Notes: generated by a model from the sequence alone, not told the origin. DNA of 64,000 nt from JASHPR01 sp963749145 (GCA_963749145.1 CAVVLN010000005.1:248001-312000); one strand, 5' to 3'. Shown: positions 35,980-45,547, counted from the first letter of the stretch. Program-made: numbers and translations.

Positions 35980-38900
35980 GTGGTGACGTGTCCGCAGTGC
36001 GGTGCGTCCCGGGGGGATGGCGACCGGTTCTGCGGTGGTTGCGGTGCTCCTCTGCAGGGGTGCCCGTCGTGTGGTGAGCCGGTTCCGCCGGGCGACCGGT
36101 TCTGCCCGGCGTGCGGGCATGCGCTGGTGGGAGCAGCCTCCGGATTGTCTGTGGCCGCCGCCTCATCTTCGCCTGCTGTGCCGGTGGCTGGGTCGGGCGG
36201 GGGACCGGTGGCGGAGCGCCGGGTGTGCTCGGTGCTGTTCTGCGACCTGGTGGGGTTCACGCCGCTGTCGGAGTTGCGGGATCCCGAAGCGGTGCGCGAG
36301 TTGCTGAGCGAGTACTTCGTGATGGCGCGGACGGTGATCGGCCGTTACGGGGGGGTGGTGGAGAAGTTCATCGGGGATGCGGTGATGGCGGTGTGGGGGG
36401 CTCCGGTCGCCGCGGAGGGCGACGCGGAGCGGGCGGTGCGCGCGGGCCTGGACCTGGTGGCCGCGGTCGCCGAGCTGGGCGCCGAGGCCGGCGTCCCGGG
36501 GTTGGCGGCCCGGTGCGGGGTGGTGACCGGGGAGGTAGCGGTCACCGTGGGCGCCATCGGTGAGGGGATTGCCGGAGACACGGTCAACACCGCCGCCCGG
36601 GTACAGACTGCAGCCGAGCCCGGGTCGGTGCTGGCTGATGGAGCGACAAAGCGGCTGGCGGAATGCGGGGTGGGGTTCGCCGATGCGGGGGAGCACGCGC
36701 TGAAGGGCAAGGCCGAGCCGGTGCACCTGTGGCGGGCGACCTGGGTATCGTCCGGGGTCGGCGGGGTGAAGCGGCTGGACGGGCTGGAGGCGCCGCTGGT
36801 AGGGCAGGATGCGGAACTGCGCACGGTCAAGGAACTGTTCCACGCCGCCGCCGAGCGGCGGGTGCCCCGGCTGGTGCTGGTGTCCGGGCCCGCGGGGGTG
36901 GGCAAGTCCCGGCTGGGCTGGGAGTTCGACAAGTACGTCGACGGCCTGGCCGAGCAGGTGTGGTGGCACCGGGGCCGGTGCCTCTCGTATGGCGACGGGG
37001 TGGCGTTCTGGGCGCTGGCCGAGATAGTACGCCAGCGGCTGTCCATCGCCGAGGAAGATCCGGCAGACATCGCCGCGATCAAGCTGCAGGAGGGCCTGGA
37101 CAGGTATATCTCCGATCCCGGGGAGCGGGTGTATGTCGGGGCGCGGCTGGGCCGGCTGCTCGGCGTCGCGGTCTCGGACGACGACGGGGGGCCGCTGGCG
37201 CGGGCCGAGCTGTTCGCCGGATGGCGGCTGTTCTTCGAGCGGCTGGCCGCGCAGGGCCCGGTGGCGTTGCTGATCGAGGATGCCCAGTACGCCGACGCGG
37301 GCCTGCTGGACTTTGTGGATTACCTGATCGACTGGGTGCGGGACCTGCCCATTTACGTGCTGGTGTTCGCCCGCCCGGAGCTGGGCCAAGCCCGGCCCGG
37401 GTTCGGTACCGGGCGCAACCGGATCACGCTGACGCTCGACCCGCTGGACGCGGCGTCGATGGATGAGCTGGTGGAGGCGCTGGTACCCGGCATGCCGCCG
37501 GCGGCACGGGCGAAGATCACCGCCCAGGCGCAAGGGATTCCTTTGTTCGCGGTGGAGACGGTGCGCTCGCTGATCGACCGTGACATCGTCCAGCCCGTCG
37601 AGGGCGTCTACCGGCTGGTCGGTGACATCGGTCAGCTCGCGGTTCCCGACAGCCTGCATGCCCTGCTGGCTGCCCGTTTGGATGTCCTTGACCCCCAGGC
37701 GCGGCGGCTTGTGAGCGACGCTGCGGTCTTGGGCACCACCTTCCCCGCCGAAGCCCTGATCGCCGTCTCCGGCCAGGATGAAACGGCAGTGCGATCCGCT
37801 TTGACAGAGTTGGTGCGCCGTGAGGTGTTCTGCGTGTCCGCCGACCCGCTGTCGCCGGAACTCGGCAGCTACCAGTTCGCCCAGCAGATGCTGCGCCAGG
37901 TGGCCTACGACACCCTGTCGCGCCGCGACCGCAAGGCCCGCCACCTCAAGGTCGCCACCCACCTGCGCACCGCCTTCCCCGGCGACGGGGAGGAAGCCGC
38001 CGACGTCATCGCCCGCCACTACCTCGACGCCCTCGCGGCGGTCCCTGAGGACCCTGATGCCGGAGAGATCCGCGAGCAGGCCGTCGCTGCGCTCATCCGC
38101 GCGGCCGAGCGCGCCGGCCGCACCGGGGCTCCCGCCCTGGCTGTCACCATCTACGACGAGGCCGCCCAGCTCACCCCGATAGATACGGCGGACGGACTCA
38201 GAACAGCTGCCGTCTTGTGGGAACAAGCCGCAGACGCCGCCCTCACCAATGCCGACTTCGCCGCGGCGGTCGAGCACGCCGACCGCGCCCGCAGTTGCTT
38301 TCTTCAGCGCGGCGATTCCCGGGCGGCCGCCCGCGCCCAGGCCATCGCCGGCCAGGCGCTGCGCAGGTGGGGCCATCACGCCGACGCGCGTGAAAGGCTC
38401 ACCGCCGCCCTGGAGGTGCTGCGGGCAGACCCCGACGCCGACACTGTCGGCGCCCTGGAGGAACTTGCGGCCCTGGAGATGTACGCCGGCTCGCCCGACG
38501 CGGACAGGCTCACCACCGAGGCGCTGGCCCTCGGCCAGGCCATCGGCGCTGACGCGGGCCAGCTCACCGGCCTCTTCACCACCCGCGGGGTCTACCATGG
38601 CATCGCCGGCCGCCACCCCCAGGCGGTTGCCTACTTCCGCGAAGCTGCCCGGCTGGCCGAACAGGCTGGCGACAACTTGCGCCTGGGCGTGGTGCTGCTC
38701 AACCTGTCTGAGGCGCTGGCGGTCACCGATCCGGCAGGTGCGGTTTCCGCCGCGCGTACCGCCGCCGAGCATCTCCGCCGTGCCGGCGCCCGGGACTACC
38801 TGGCGTTTGCGATCACGAACCTGGCCCATGTGCTGCTGCTGGTCGGCGACTGGGACACCGCCGAGCAAGAGCTCAACCAGGCCGTGGATTCCGGCGGGCT

Positions 38901-39552
38901 GGCGGGCATCGACTATCTCCCCTGCTACCTGGGCTGGCTGGCCGCATTGCGCGGCGATGCCGATACCGCCGAGACCATGGTGGGGGGCCTGCGGGATCTG
39001 CGGGCCAGCGAGGATCCCCAGGACCAGGCGAAGATCAGCACGGCGCAAGCCCTCACCGCCACCGCACGCCATGAGGCAGGCAACGCGCTACGCCACGCCC
39101 GCGACACGCTCGCCCACGTCGGCGCGCTCGGGATAAGCCACGAATGCCTGTGCTGGGCGTGGCCGCTGGCCGCGCGGGCCGCCCATGACCTGGGTGACAC
39201 CACAGCCATCGGCGAACTGCTCGCCCTGCTCGACTCCTACCAGCCCGGCCACCTTGCCCCCATGCTGCGGGCCGAGCGGGACCTGGCGCGCGCCCGCCTG
39301 GCCGACCACCCCGGCGACCCCGATGTCATGGCATCTTTCGCAGCGGCGATCGCAAGCTTGCGCGAGTACAGCACCCCTTACCACCTCGCCCACGGCCTGC
39401 TCGACTACGCCCAGCGGCTCAGCCGCCGCGGCGACGCCGACGCCGCCACAGCGGCGGTCGATGAGGCTCGCGACATCGCCCGCCGACTGCGCTGCCAGCC
39501 GTTGCTCGACCGGGCAGAGCTGATACCCACCCAGCCGGACGTATTGGCGTAG
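35980..39552 (+). CDS. Zinc-ribbon adenylate/guanylate cyclase - AAA ATPase - TPR regulator
   Basis: This is a large signalling protein of about 1190 residues; GTG 35980 or 35983 (VVTCPQCGAS) is the likely start, with AGGGGG about 12 bases before. Order: two zinc ribbons (CPQCG ... FCGGCG; CPSCG ... FCPACG), a class III cyclase domain (CSVLFCDLVGFTPLS with a metal Asp; VEKFIGDAVMAVWGAP with the second), then an ATPase with Walker A SGPAGVGKSRLGWEF and Walker B VALLIEDAQYAD. A long alpha-helical TPR-like region follows (ALEELAALEMYAGSP ... VAYFREAARLAEQAG). It resembles the mixed cyclase/LuxR-type STAND regulators of actinobacteria, but has no DNA-binding domain. It is the first gene after the tRNA. 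Confidence 0.9.
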   Translation: MVTCPQCGASRGDGDRFCGGCGAPLQGCPSCGEPVPPGDRFCPACGHALVGAASGLSVAAASSSPAVPVAGSGGGPVAERRVCSVLFCDLVGFTPLSELRDPEAVRELLSEYFVMARTVIGRYGGVVEKFIGDAVMAVWGAPVAAEGDAERAVRAGLDLVAAVAELGAEAGVPGLAARCGVVTGEVAVTVGAIGEGIAGDTVNTAARVQTAAEPGSVLADGATKRLAECGVGFADAGEHALKGKAEPVHLWRATWVSSGVGGVKRLDGLEAPLVGQDAELRTVKELFHAAAERRVPRLVLVSGPAGVGKSRLGWEFDKYVDGLAEQVWWHRGRCLSYGDGVAFWALAEIVRQRLSIAEEDPADIAAIKLQEGLDRYISDPGERVYVGARLGRLLGVAVSDDDGGPLARAELFAGWRLFFERLAAQGPVALLIEDAQYADAGLLDFVDYLIDWVRDLPIYVLVFARPELGQARPGFGTGRNRITLTLDPLDAASMDELVEALVPGMPPAARAKITAQAQGIPLFAVETVRSLIDRDIVQPVEGVYRLVGDIGQLAVPDSLHALLAARLDVLDPQARRLVSDAAVLGTTFPAEALIAVSGQDETAVRSALTELVRREVFCVSADPLSPELGSYQFAQQMLRQVAYDTLSRRDRKARHLKVATHLRTAFPGDGEEAADVIARHYLDALAAVPEDPDAGEIREQAVAALIRAAERAGRTGAPALAVTIYDEAAQLTPIDTADGLRTAAVLWEQAADAALTNADFAAAVEHADRARSCFLQRGDSRAAARAQAIAGQALRRWGHHADARERLTAALEVLRADPDADTVGALEELAALEMYAGSPDADRLTTEALALGQAIGADAGQLTGLFTTRGVYHGIAGRHPQAVAYFREAARLAEQAGDNLRLGVVLLNLSEALAVTDPAGAVSAARTAAEHLRRAGARDYLAFAITNLAHVLLLVGDWDTAEQELNQAVDSGGLAGIDYLPCYLGWLAALRGDADTAETMVGGLRDLRASEDPQDQAKISTAQALTATARHEAGNALRHARDTLAHVGALGISHECLCWAWPLAARAAHDLGDTTAIGELLALLDSYQPGHLAPMLRAERDLARARLADHPGDPDVMASFAAAIASLREYSTPYHLAHGLLDYAQRLSRRGDADAATAAVDEARDIARRLRCQPLLDRAELIPTQPDVLA

Positions 39553-39607
39553 ACAGCGGGCGCCAAGCCCCCAGCCGGTGCCCTCGACCCGCCGTCTACC
39601 GTGTGGG

Positions 39608-40339
39608 CTATGTCCTGTAGGAGGCTGTGGGCGCTGTCCTGTAGGAAGCCTGGCTAAGTCGCCGCCTGGCGCGCGCCACCGGCCCCGCCTTCATCTGCTT
39701 GCGCCATTCGGGGAAGTCCTCGCCGAACTGCTGATGCTCCTGGCCCGCGGATTCATACACCACGTAGCCGCTCTTGAGGATGCTAAATGCCGTGGTGAGC
39801 TGGCCCAGCTTGTCGAACCGGGCCGTCGCGGGGGCCATCGGGTCGAACCAGGCCGGGGTCACGAAATTGCATACTGATACCCCGTTGACGGTGTAACTGG
39901 GGGCCTCGACCGGGTCGCACACCTCGAAGCTGTAGGCCGCCCCCTTGCCGTCGTTGGCCCACAGGTTGCAGTTCGGGTCGACGAACATCTCCAGCACCTC
40001 ATGGGACAGCACGCTGGAAACGCTCCAGTCGCCGATGGTTACCTGCCCGCCGTTATCAAGCTCTGGCTTGGCCGCAACCACCCCCCACAGCTTCCCGCCC
40101 TGGCTCTCGGTGTGAAAGCCGTCCACGCCCTGGGGCTGGTGCTGGATGGTGTCCATGATCGCTATGCCGTGCGCCGTCACCGGGACGGCAGCCGGGTCGG
40201 TGTAGAACACGACCGCCGCCGGCGTCCGGTCCCACAACGGGGCAGCGTCCAGCCGGACCTGGGTCGCGATCGCCTGCGTCATGGTCGCGGCGTCCGCATC
40301 GGACACCAGGCTTGACTGGTTAAGAATCGCGATCAGCAT
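39608..40339 (-). CDS. Predicted metallopeptidase-like protein (SHEVLEM family)
   Basis: The protein has 243 residues, ATG 40339, without a signal peptide. The segment WSVSSVLSHEVLEMFVDPN has a His-Glu-x3-Glu arrangement that could bind a metal. It continues with YSFEVCDPVE and CNFVTPAWFDP, which recur together in uncharacterised bacterial proteins. The N-terminal half (LNQSSLVSDADAATMTQAIA) resembles the same unnamed family. The last residues repeat SYRT twice, reflecting a short direct duplication (TGTCCTGTAGGA) at its 3' end. Enzyme activity is not established. Confidence 0.6.
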   Translation of the reverse strand: MLIAILNQSSLVSDADAATMTQAIATQVRLDAAPLWDRTPAAVVFYTDPAAVPVTAHGIAIMDTIQHQPQGVDGFHTESQGGKLWGVVAAKPELDNGGQVTIGDWSVSSVLSHEVLEMFVDPNCNLWANDGKGAAYSFEVCDPVEAPSYTVNGVSVCNFVTPAWFDPMAPATARFDKLGQLTTAFSILKSGYVVYESAGQEHQQFGEDFPEWRKQMKAGPVARARRRLSQASYRTAPTASYRT

Positions 40340-40796
40340 TCAGGTCCCCTCCTTGCCCCTCACGCCGGGAAGGCGCCACATTGCTTTCGCCCGCACGTGC
40401 CTGGCTCATGTTCGCCCAAGCCCAGCCGTCCTGACAAGGCTCTCCTGGCCATCCAGCCGGTGGAGACCGTGATGCCGGCGAGCTGGCACAGCAAGATCGT
40501 GGCCCGGTAGACCGGGATGTGGTGCCCGCAGGTCAGGTTCGCGGCCTGCCGCAGGTCTCCGGCGCGAAGCTGGCCCGCGCCCGCACGTTCGCGGCCGAAG
40601 ACCGCCGCGGATGGCGACCTGGCGTCAGCACCGGCCGGCAGCTGCTCCCGGCGACGCTGGGCACGATCGGTGGTGTCTGTGCGTTGGACGTCACGTATGA
40701 CGTCGTGCGTGGCTCGGCTCACCTGACTCCAGGCGGGCGGCCCGGTCTGCGCATTCAGCGTCATCGGCAGATAGTTCGTTAGAAGGCTCGTTTGTC
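40340..40796. other. Intergenic region with a transposase fragment
   Basis: Apart from an IS66-type fragment (annotated separately) and the mreB ribosome site AGAAGG, no gene is supported. Other open frames read as low-complexity. Confidence 0.5.
40447..40569 (-). pseudogene. IS66-family transposase fragment
   Basis: About 40 residues in one minus frame (RQAANLTCGHHIPVYRATIL and LCQLAGITVSTGWMA) match the region of IS66 TnpC just before the catalytic domain. Both sides dissolve into unrelated sequence. It is evidence of past transposition in the island. Confidence 0.6.
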
Positions 40797-41828
40797 ATGG
40801 GGAACATGCTGGCGTTCCTCGGCCGTGACATGGCGGTCGACCTCGGTACGGCGAACACCCTGGTGTACGTGCGTGGCCGGGGGATCGTGCTGAATGAGCC
40901 GTCGGTGGTGGCGCTCAACACGAATACCGGCAAGATCGTTGCGGTCGGTGCCCAGGCGAAACAGATGATCGGCCGGACCCCGGGGAACATCGTGGCGGTC
41001 CGGCCCCTGAAGGACGGCGTCATCGCCGACTTCGACGTCACCGAGCAGATGCTGCGCTACTTCATCCAGAAGGTCCACCGCCGCCGGCACCTGGCCAGGC
41101 CGCGGCTGGTGGTGGCGGTGCCCAGCGGGATTACGGGCGTGGAGCGAAGCGCGGTGCAGGAAGCCGGGCACCAGGCGGGTGCCCGCCGCGTGTACATCAT
41201 CGAAGAGCCGATGGCGGCCGCGATCGGCGCCGGGCTGCCGGTGTACGAGCCGACCGGCAACATGGTCGTGGACGTGGGCGGCGGGACCACCGAGGTGGCG
41301 GTGATCTCGCTCGGCGGCATGGTGACCTCCCGGTCCATCCGGGTCGGCGGCGACGAAATGGACCAGGCGATCATCGCCTTCGCCAAGAAGGAGCACTCGC
41401 TCATGCTGGGCGAACGGACCGCCGAGCAGATCAAGATGACGGTTGGGTCGGCCTGCCCGACAGCAGATGAACCGCATGCCGAGATCCGCGGCCGCGACCT
41501 GGTCAGCGGCTTGCCGAAGACCATCGTGATCTCCGCGGAGGAGGTCCGGCACGCGATCGCCGAACCCGTCAGCACCATCGTGGACGTCGTCAAGACCACG
41601 CTCGACCAGTGCCCGCCCGAGCTGGCCGGCGACATCATGGACCGCGGCATCGTGCTCACCGGCGGTGGTGCGCTGTTGCGCGGCCTCGACGAGCGGATGC
41701 GCGAAGAGACACAGATGCCGATCCAGCTGGCCGACAATCCGCTGGAGTCGGTCGTGCTCGGCACGGGCAAATGCGTTGAGGACTTCGACGCCCTCCAGCA
41801 GGTGCTGGTACCAGACAGGCGCCGGTAG
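40797..41828 (+). CDS. mreB: MreB/Mbl-like actin homologue
   Basis: The protein has 343 residues of the standard MreB fold. Signatures are phosphate-1 DMAVDLGTANTLVYVRG, the connect/phosphate-2 region VVDVGGGTTEVAVISLGG, the adenosine motif IVLTGGGALLRGLDERM and IIEEPMAAAIGAGLPV. An ATG three codons later (MLAFLGRDM) is the more conserved start. MreC, MreD, RodA and PBP2 are not beside it, so this is not the normal mreBCD locus. In spore-forming actinobacteria MreB acts in spore-wall assembly. This copy is inside a putative island and may be a second paralogue. Confidence 0.93.
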   Translation: MGNMLAFLGRDMAVDLGTANTLVYVRGRGIVLNEPSVVALNTNTGKIVAVGAQAKQMIGRTPGNIVAVRPLKDGVIADFDVTEQMLRYFIQKVHRRRHLARPRLVVAVPSGITGVERSAVQEAGHQAGARRVYIIEEPMAAAIGAGLPVYEPTGNMVVDVGGGTTEVAVISLGGMVTSRSIRVGGDEMDQAIIAFAKKEHSLMLGERTAEQIKMTVGSACPTADEPHAEIRGRDLVSGLPKTIVISAEEVRHAIAEPVSTIVDVVKTTLDQCPPELAGDIMDRGIVLTGGGALLRGLDERMREETQMPIQLADNPLESVVLGTGKCVEDFDALQQVLVPDRRR

Positions 41829-42155
41829 CGGTCCAGAAAGGGGCCCTGCGTCCTCCTGGGGCTGGCCCGTGCTCTTCCGCTGGCCGACCGCCTGATGCTG
41901 ACCTCGGTGAACGGCTTGCAGCACCAGCCGGCGGTGGCGTATCCGGCGGCTCGCAGTGACCCCGTGGGCTGATCGGCGTCACAGATGCGCTCGTCCGCAC
42001 CTAGCCTCCTCCGCAACAGATTGCTAAAGTCAGCAATTGCTGATTCGATGATAAGAGTTCCGTGGCCGTTGCGGCTCGAGGTGGGCGGCAGCGGGACGTG
42101 CCGGGCGTGACGCGGCCCGCCCACCTGGACGGGGTACGGCGGCACGGGTCAGAGG
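41829..42155. other. Intergenic region between mreB and the acs unit
   Basis: No gene is supported. The stretch near 42000-42060 is AT-rich and holds a palindromic operator-like block (annotated separately). Confidence 0.5.
42021..42054 (+). promoter_or_regulatory. Palindromic operator-like block, copy 1
   Basis: It contains the perfect 14-bp palindrome TCAGCAATTGCTGA (42030-42043) preceded by TTGCTAA and followed by CGATGATAA. A closely similar block occurs before arsR at 45548. It lies about 100 bases ahead of the 99-residue gene that leads the acs unit. Confidence 0.6.
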
Positions 42156-42455
42156 GTGGCGATGGGAATGACCCGGCAGTACGTGGCGGGTGAGTTGTCG
42201 GTGCTGCTGGCGCACCTTCAGGCGGTGACCACTACCGACGCGGCCGGGCGGGACGCGTGGTCCTTGCGGCACGCGGCCGAGACGGAGCCGATCCCGGCGC
42301 TGGGCCTGGTGACCGTCCGCGCGCTGGCGCTGACGGAGGGCCTGTGCTGGGAATCGCTGAGCCGGGGCGACGCGGCGGCGTTCACCCGCCAGGCGGCGGT
42401 CTGCGCCGAGCTGCACGACTTCGGCGTGTGCGCTGGCCTGCTCGAGGAAGATTAG
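42156..42455 (+). CDS. Small hypothetical protein ahead of acs
   Basis: This protein has up to 99 residues; GTG 42156, ATG 42162 or ATG 42168 (MTRQYVAGEL) could start it. It is acidic and helical, with a Cys pair near the end (AAVCAELHDFGVCAGLLEED). No domain is recognised. It lies 46 bases before acs on the same strand and behind an operator-like block, so it is probably cotranscribed with acs. Confidence 0.55.
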   Translation: MAMGMTRQYVAGELSVLLAHLQAVTTTDAAGRDAWSLRHAAETEPIPALGLVTVRALALTEGLCWESLSRGDAAAFTRQAAVCAELHDFGVCAGLLEED

Positions 42456-42501
42456 GCAGGCCTGACCTGCGTACTCCAATGGTGAGCGAGAGGACAAGAC
42501 G

Positions 42502-44626
42502 ATGGCAGATAGCCAGGAGCCGCAGGATTCTACGACACCGGTGTCCGAGGCGCAGATCGCCGTGCACTGGCGCGAGGAAGAAAACTACCCGCCGCCCCCG
42601 AGCTTCATCGAGCAGGCCAACGCCAAGGACCCGGCCATCTTCGAGCGGTTCACCGAAGACAAGTTCCCTGACTGCTTCAAGGAGTATGCGGACCTGCTCA
42701 CGTGGGACGCGCCGTGGCACACGACGCTGGACACCAGCAACGCGCCGTTCTGGAAGTGGTTCGTCGGCGGCAGGCTGAACGCCTCGTACAACTGCGTGGA
42801 CCGGCATGCCGCGGCGAAGCCGGACAAGACCGCGATCATCTTCGTGCCGGAGCTGGAGTCCGACGATCACGTGGAGATCAGCTACTCGGAGCTGCACCGG
42901 CAGGTGAACGAGTTCGCGGCGGTGCTGCGTGACTCTCTCGGCCTGAAGACGGGCGACCGGGTGACCCTGCACATGCCGATGGTGCCCGAGCTCCCGGTCA
43001 CCATGCTGGCCTGCGCCCGGCTGGGAGTCATTCACTCGCAGGTGTTCGGCGGGTTCAGCGGTACCGCGTGCGGTCACCGGATCGCCGACTCCGGCAGCCG
43101 GGTCCTGATCACGATGGACGGCTACTACCGCGGCGGCCAGCTGACCGACCACAAGGTCAAGGCCGACGAGGCGGTCGCGGCGGCCGCCGAGGAAGGCCAG
43201 GAAGTCGACAAGGTGCTGGTGTGGCGCCGGCACCCGGGCCGGTACGCATCGCCGACGCCGATGGCCGAGGGCCGGGACGTGTTCGTCGACGACCTGCTGG
43301 CCGGGCACCGGGGCGCGACCGTCGACCCGGTATCCATGCCGGCCGAGGCGCCCCTGTTCTTGATGTACACCAGCGGCACCACCGGCCGCCCGAAGGGCTG
43401 CCAGCACAGCACCGGCGGCTACCTGTCCTATGTGGCCGGGACGTCGAAGTACTACCAGGACATCCACCCCGGCGACGTGTACTGGTGCATGGCCGACATC
43501 GGCTGGATCACCGGCCACTCCTACATCGTCTACGGCCCGCTGGCGCTCGGCACGACCACGGTGATCTACGAGGGCGTGCCCAACTACCCCGACGGCGGGC
43601 GGCCCTGGCGGATCGCGGAGAAGCTGGGGGTGAACATCTTCCACACCTCGCCCACCGCCATCCGGATGCTGCGCAAGGTCGGCCCGGAGGAGCCGAAGAA
43701 GTACGACTACCACTTCAAGCACATGACCACGGTGGGCGAGCCGATCGAGCCCGAGGTCTGGCGCTGGTACCACTCCGAGGTCGGCAAGGGCGAGGCGGCG
43801 ATCGTCGACACCTGGTGGCAGACCGAGAACGGCGGCTTCCTCGGCAGCACGCTGCCCGCGCTGCAGCCGATGAAGCCGGGCAGCTGCGGCCCGGGCGTCC
43901 TCGGCGTCTACCCGGTGATCTACGACGAGAACGGCAACGAGGTGCCGCGGCAGCGGCAAGGCGGGCAACATCTGCATCCGCAACCCGTGGCCGGGGATCT
44001 TCGAGACCATCTGGGGCCAGCCCGAGCGGTTCGTCTCGACCTACTACGCCAAGTACAACAGGGACCCGGACAGCAAGGACTGGCACGACTGGCCGTACTT
44101 CGCCGGCGACGGCGCGGTGCAGGCCGCCGACGGGTACTTCCGGATCCTCGGCCGCGTCGACGACGTGATCAACGTGGCCGGCCACCGGCTGGGCACCAAG
44201 GAGATCGAGTCCGCTTCGCTGACCGTCCCCGAGGTCGCCGAGGCGGCCGCGGTGCCGGTGATCGACGACATCCGGGGCCGCGCCGTCGAGGTGTACGTGT
44301 CGCTGAAGCCCGGCTTCGAGCCGGGCAAGGAGATGGAGGCCAAGGTCACCACGGCGATCGAGACCGAGATCGGCAAGATCGCCCGGCCGAAGAACGTCTG
44401 GATCGTGCCGGACATGCCGAAGACCAGGTCCGGCAAGATCATGCGCCGGGTCATCGCGTCGATCTCCAACTTCGCCGACGTCGGTGACGTGACCACGCTG
44501 GCCAACCCGGAGATCGTCGATAACATCCGGCACCACGTGCAGAGCGAGAAGGTCGCCCGGGACGACGTGCCGCGCGAGCTCACCGAGGTGGAGTTCGAGG
44601 AGATCAGGAAGTTCGGCGGCGAGTAG
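42502..44626 (+). CDS. acs: Acetyl-CoA synthetase family protein (frameshifted)
   Basis: This is an AMP-forming acyl-CoA synthetase. It has the N-terminal ACAS_N domain (WREEENYPPPPSFIEQA), the A3 P-loop LMYTSGTTGRPKG, TWWQTENGG, hinge Asp region FRILGRVDDVINVAGHRLGT and the catalytic/acetylated Lys in PKTRSGKIMRRV. The frame breaks near 43948 (GTGCCGCGGCAGC); dropping one C joins NGNEVP to GSGKAGNICIRNPWPGIFE. Rejoined, the protein has about 707 residues, slightly longer than usual at the N-terminus. Acetate or propionate are likely substrates; a Trp replaced in the pocket would be needed to say more. Confidence 0.85.
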
Positions 44627-45262
44627 CCGGCCGCGTCACCGGCAGGCCGCCTCGCCGCCCTCCACAGGCCGGGCCAGATCGGGAGGCGGCGTCCAGGCGC
44701 TCCAGCAGCGCGTGGTGTTCTTCAAGCAGCTGCCCGGGCAGGTGGCGGCCGAAGGGTGGTGAGGTACTCGCCGATGAGGGCGGCCTCGTCGCGCCAGGTG
44801 GCGGGGTCGACCGACAGCAGCACGTCCAGGTCGGCGCGGCTGATCCCCAGGCCTCCGGTGTCGAGGGCGGCCGTGGCGCCGCGCCTCCCGCAAGCAGGCT
44901 GTCTCCGGGACGGGCCTGGCGAGGCCCGCCTTTCCCGGCACGCAGACGGGCAGCCCGCACCCCGGCGGCCGGGCCGGGGAACACGACAGATCCCCGGGGC
45001 CCAGGGTCATCTCGCGCGCGGGGGCAAGGCGCCGCGGGGAATCCCGCCGCCGCCGGCGCCCGGTCCTGCCCGGTGACGCGCTGCCGCCGGGCGCCTGGCA
45101 CCGGAGCGGCTGCATGAGCCACAGCGACATGGCCCATACATGCGCGGCCTCCCCTTCCGCTGGGCGAGGGCCGCGCCTCCCGGTAGCCATCCGGGAGGCG
45201 CGGCAGGGGCGGGGTCCTTGTGTCCGGCTGGAACCTGGTAGCCCCCCCGGAGGGAGGAGGGG
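44627..45262. other. Region without intact genes downstream of acs
   Basis: It contains a PEP carboxykinase C-terminal remnant (44690-44880) and a hairpin near 45250. The remaining 350 bases show no convincing protein in any frame. Confidence 0.5.
44690..44880 (-). pseudogene. GTP-type PEP carboxykinase, C-terminal remnant
   Basis: The minus strand reads ALDTGGLGISRADLDVLLS, VDPATWRDEAALIGEYLTT and then, one frame over, FGRHLPGQLLEEHHALLERL. This order matches the last about 60 residues of actinobacterial GTP-dependent PEPCK (consensus ALD.EGL ... LL.VD...W..E...I.E....FGDRLP). The rest of the gene is gone and the frame is shifted near 44755. The match is by memory of the family and should be treated as probable. 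Confidence 0.5.
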
Positions 45263-45270
45263 CTACCAGG
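45234..45270 (-). terminator. Hairpin at end of small minus-strand gene
   Basis: A 12-bp perfect stem (CCTGGTAGCCCC / GGGGCTACCAGG) with a 13-base loop includes the TAG stop of the 89-residue minus gene. There is no T-run. Confidence 0.6.
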
Positions 45271-45532
45271 GCATGCGGCAGCCGTCGCCGTAGATGACGT
45301 CCACCCGGAACTGCACGCCCGGGCCTGCGTGCCGGGCACGCAGGCAGCGCACCTTCTCACGGGCGCGGACGTACTGCCCGGCGCCTTCCAGCACGACCAG
45401 GTCGGTCCGGGCCTCGCTATCGCCGCCCTCGCCGGCGGGGCGGGCCAGGGCGCCGACGCGGACGACGACGTACCCGGCGATGCCGGCCAGGCCATGGCCA
45501 TGCCGCACGTCACAGGACCCGCTGATCCGCAC
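45263..45532 (-). CDS. Small hypothetical protein divergent from arsR
   Basis: Start GTG 45532 has AAGGGG five bases upstream; 89 residues (VRISGSCDVRHGHGLAGIAG ... YGDGCRMPW). It is probably a beta-rich cytosolic protein with three Cys and no recognised domain. Support for a real gene comes from the ribosome site, a hairpin exactly at the stop, and an operator-like block 16 bases upstream shared with the acs unit. Confidence 0.5.
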   Translation of the reverse strand: MRISGSCDVRHGHGLAGIAGYVVVRVGALARPAGEGGDSEARTDLVVLEGAGQYVRAREKVRCLRARHAGPGVQFRVDVIYGDGCRMPW

Positions 45533-45547
45533 GCCGCCCCTTGCTGA

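Noticed and set aside
36163..39072. A 969-codon open frame on the minus strand
   Set aside because: It mirrors the cyclase-ATPase gene; the high GC third position leaves the antisense frame open.
40519..40782. Plus-strand open frame ahead of mreB
   Set aside because: It runs antisense to the IS66 fragment and has no family-like sequence.
44604..45190. Overlapping minus-strand open frames downstream of acs
   Set aside because: They are mostly Arg/Pro-rich shadows; only the short PEPCK-like stretch is meaningful.
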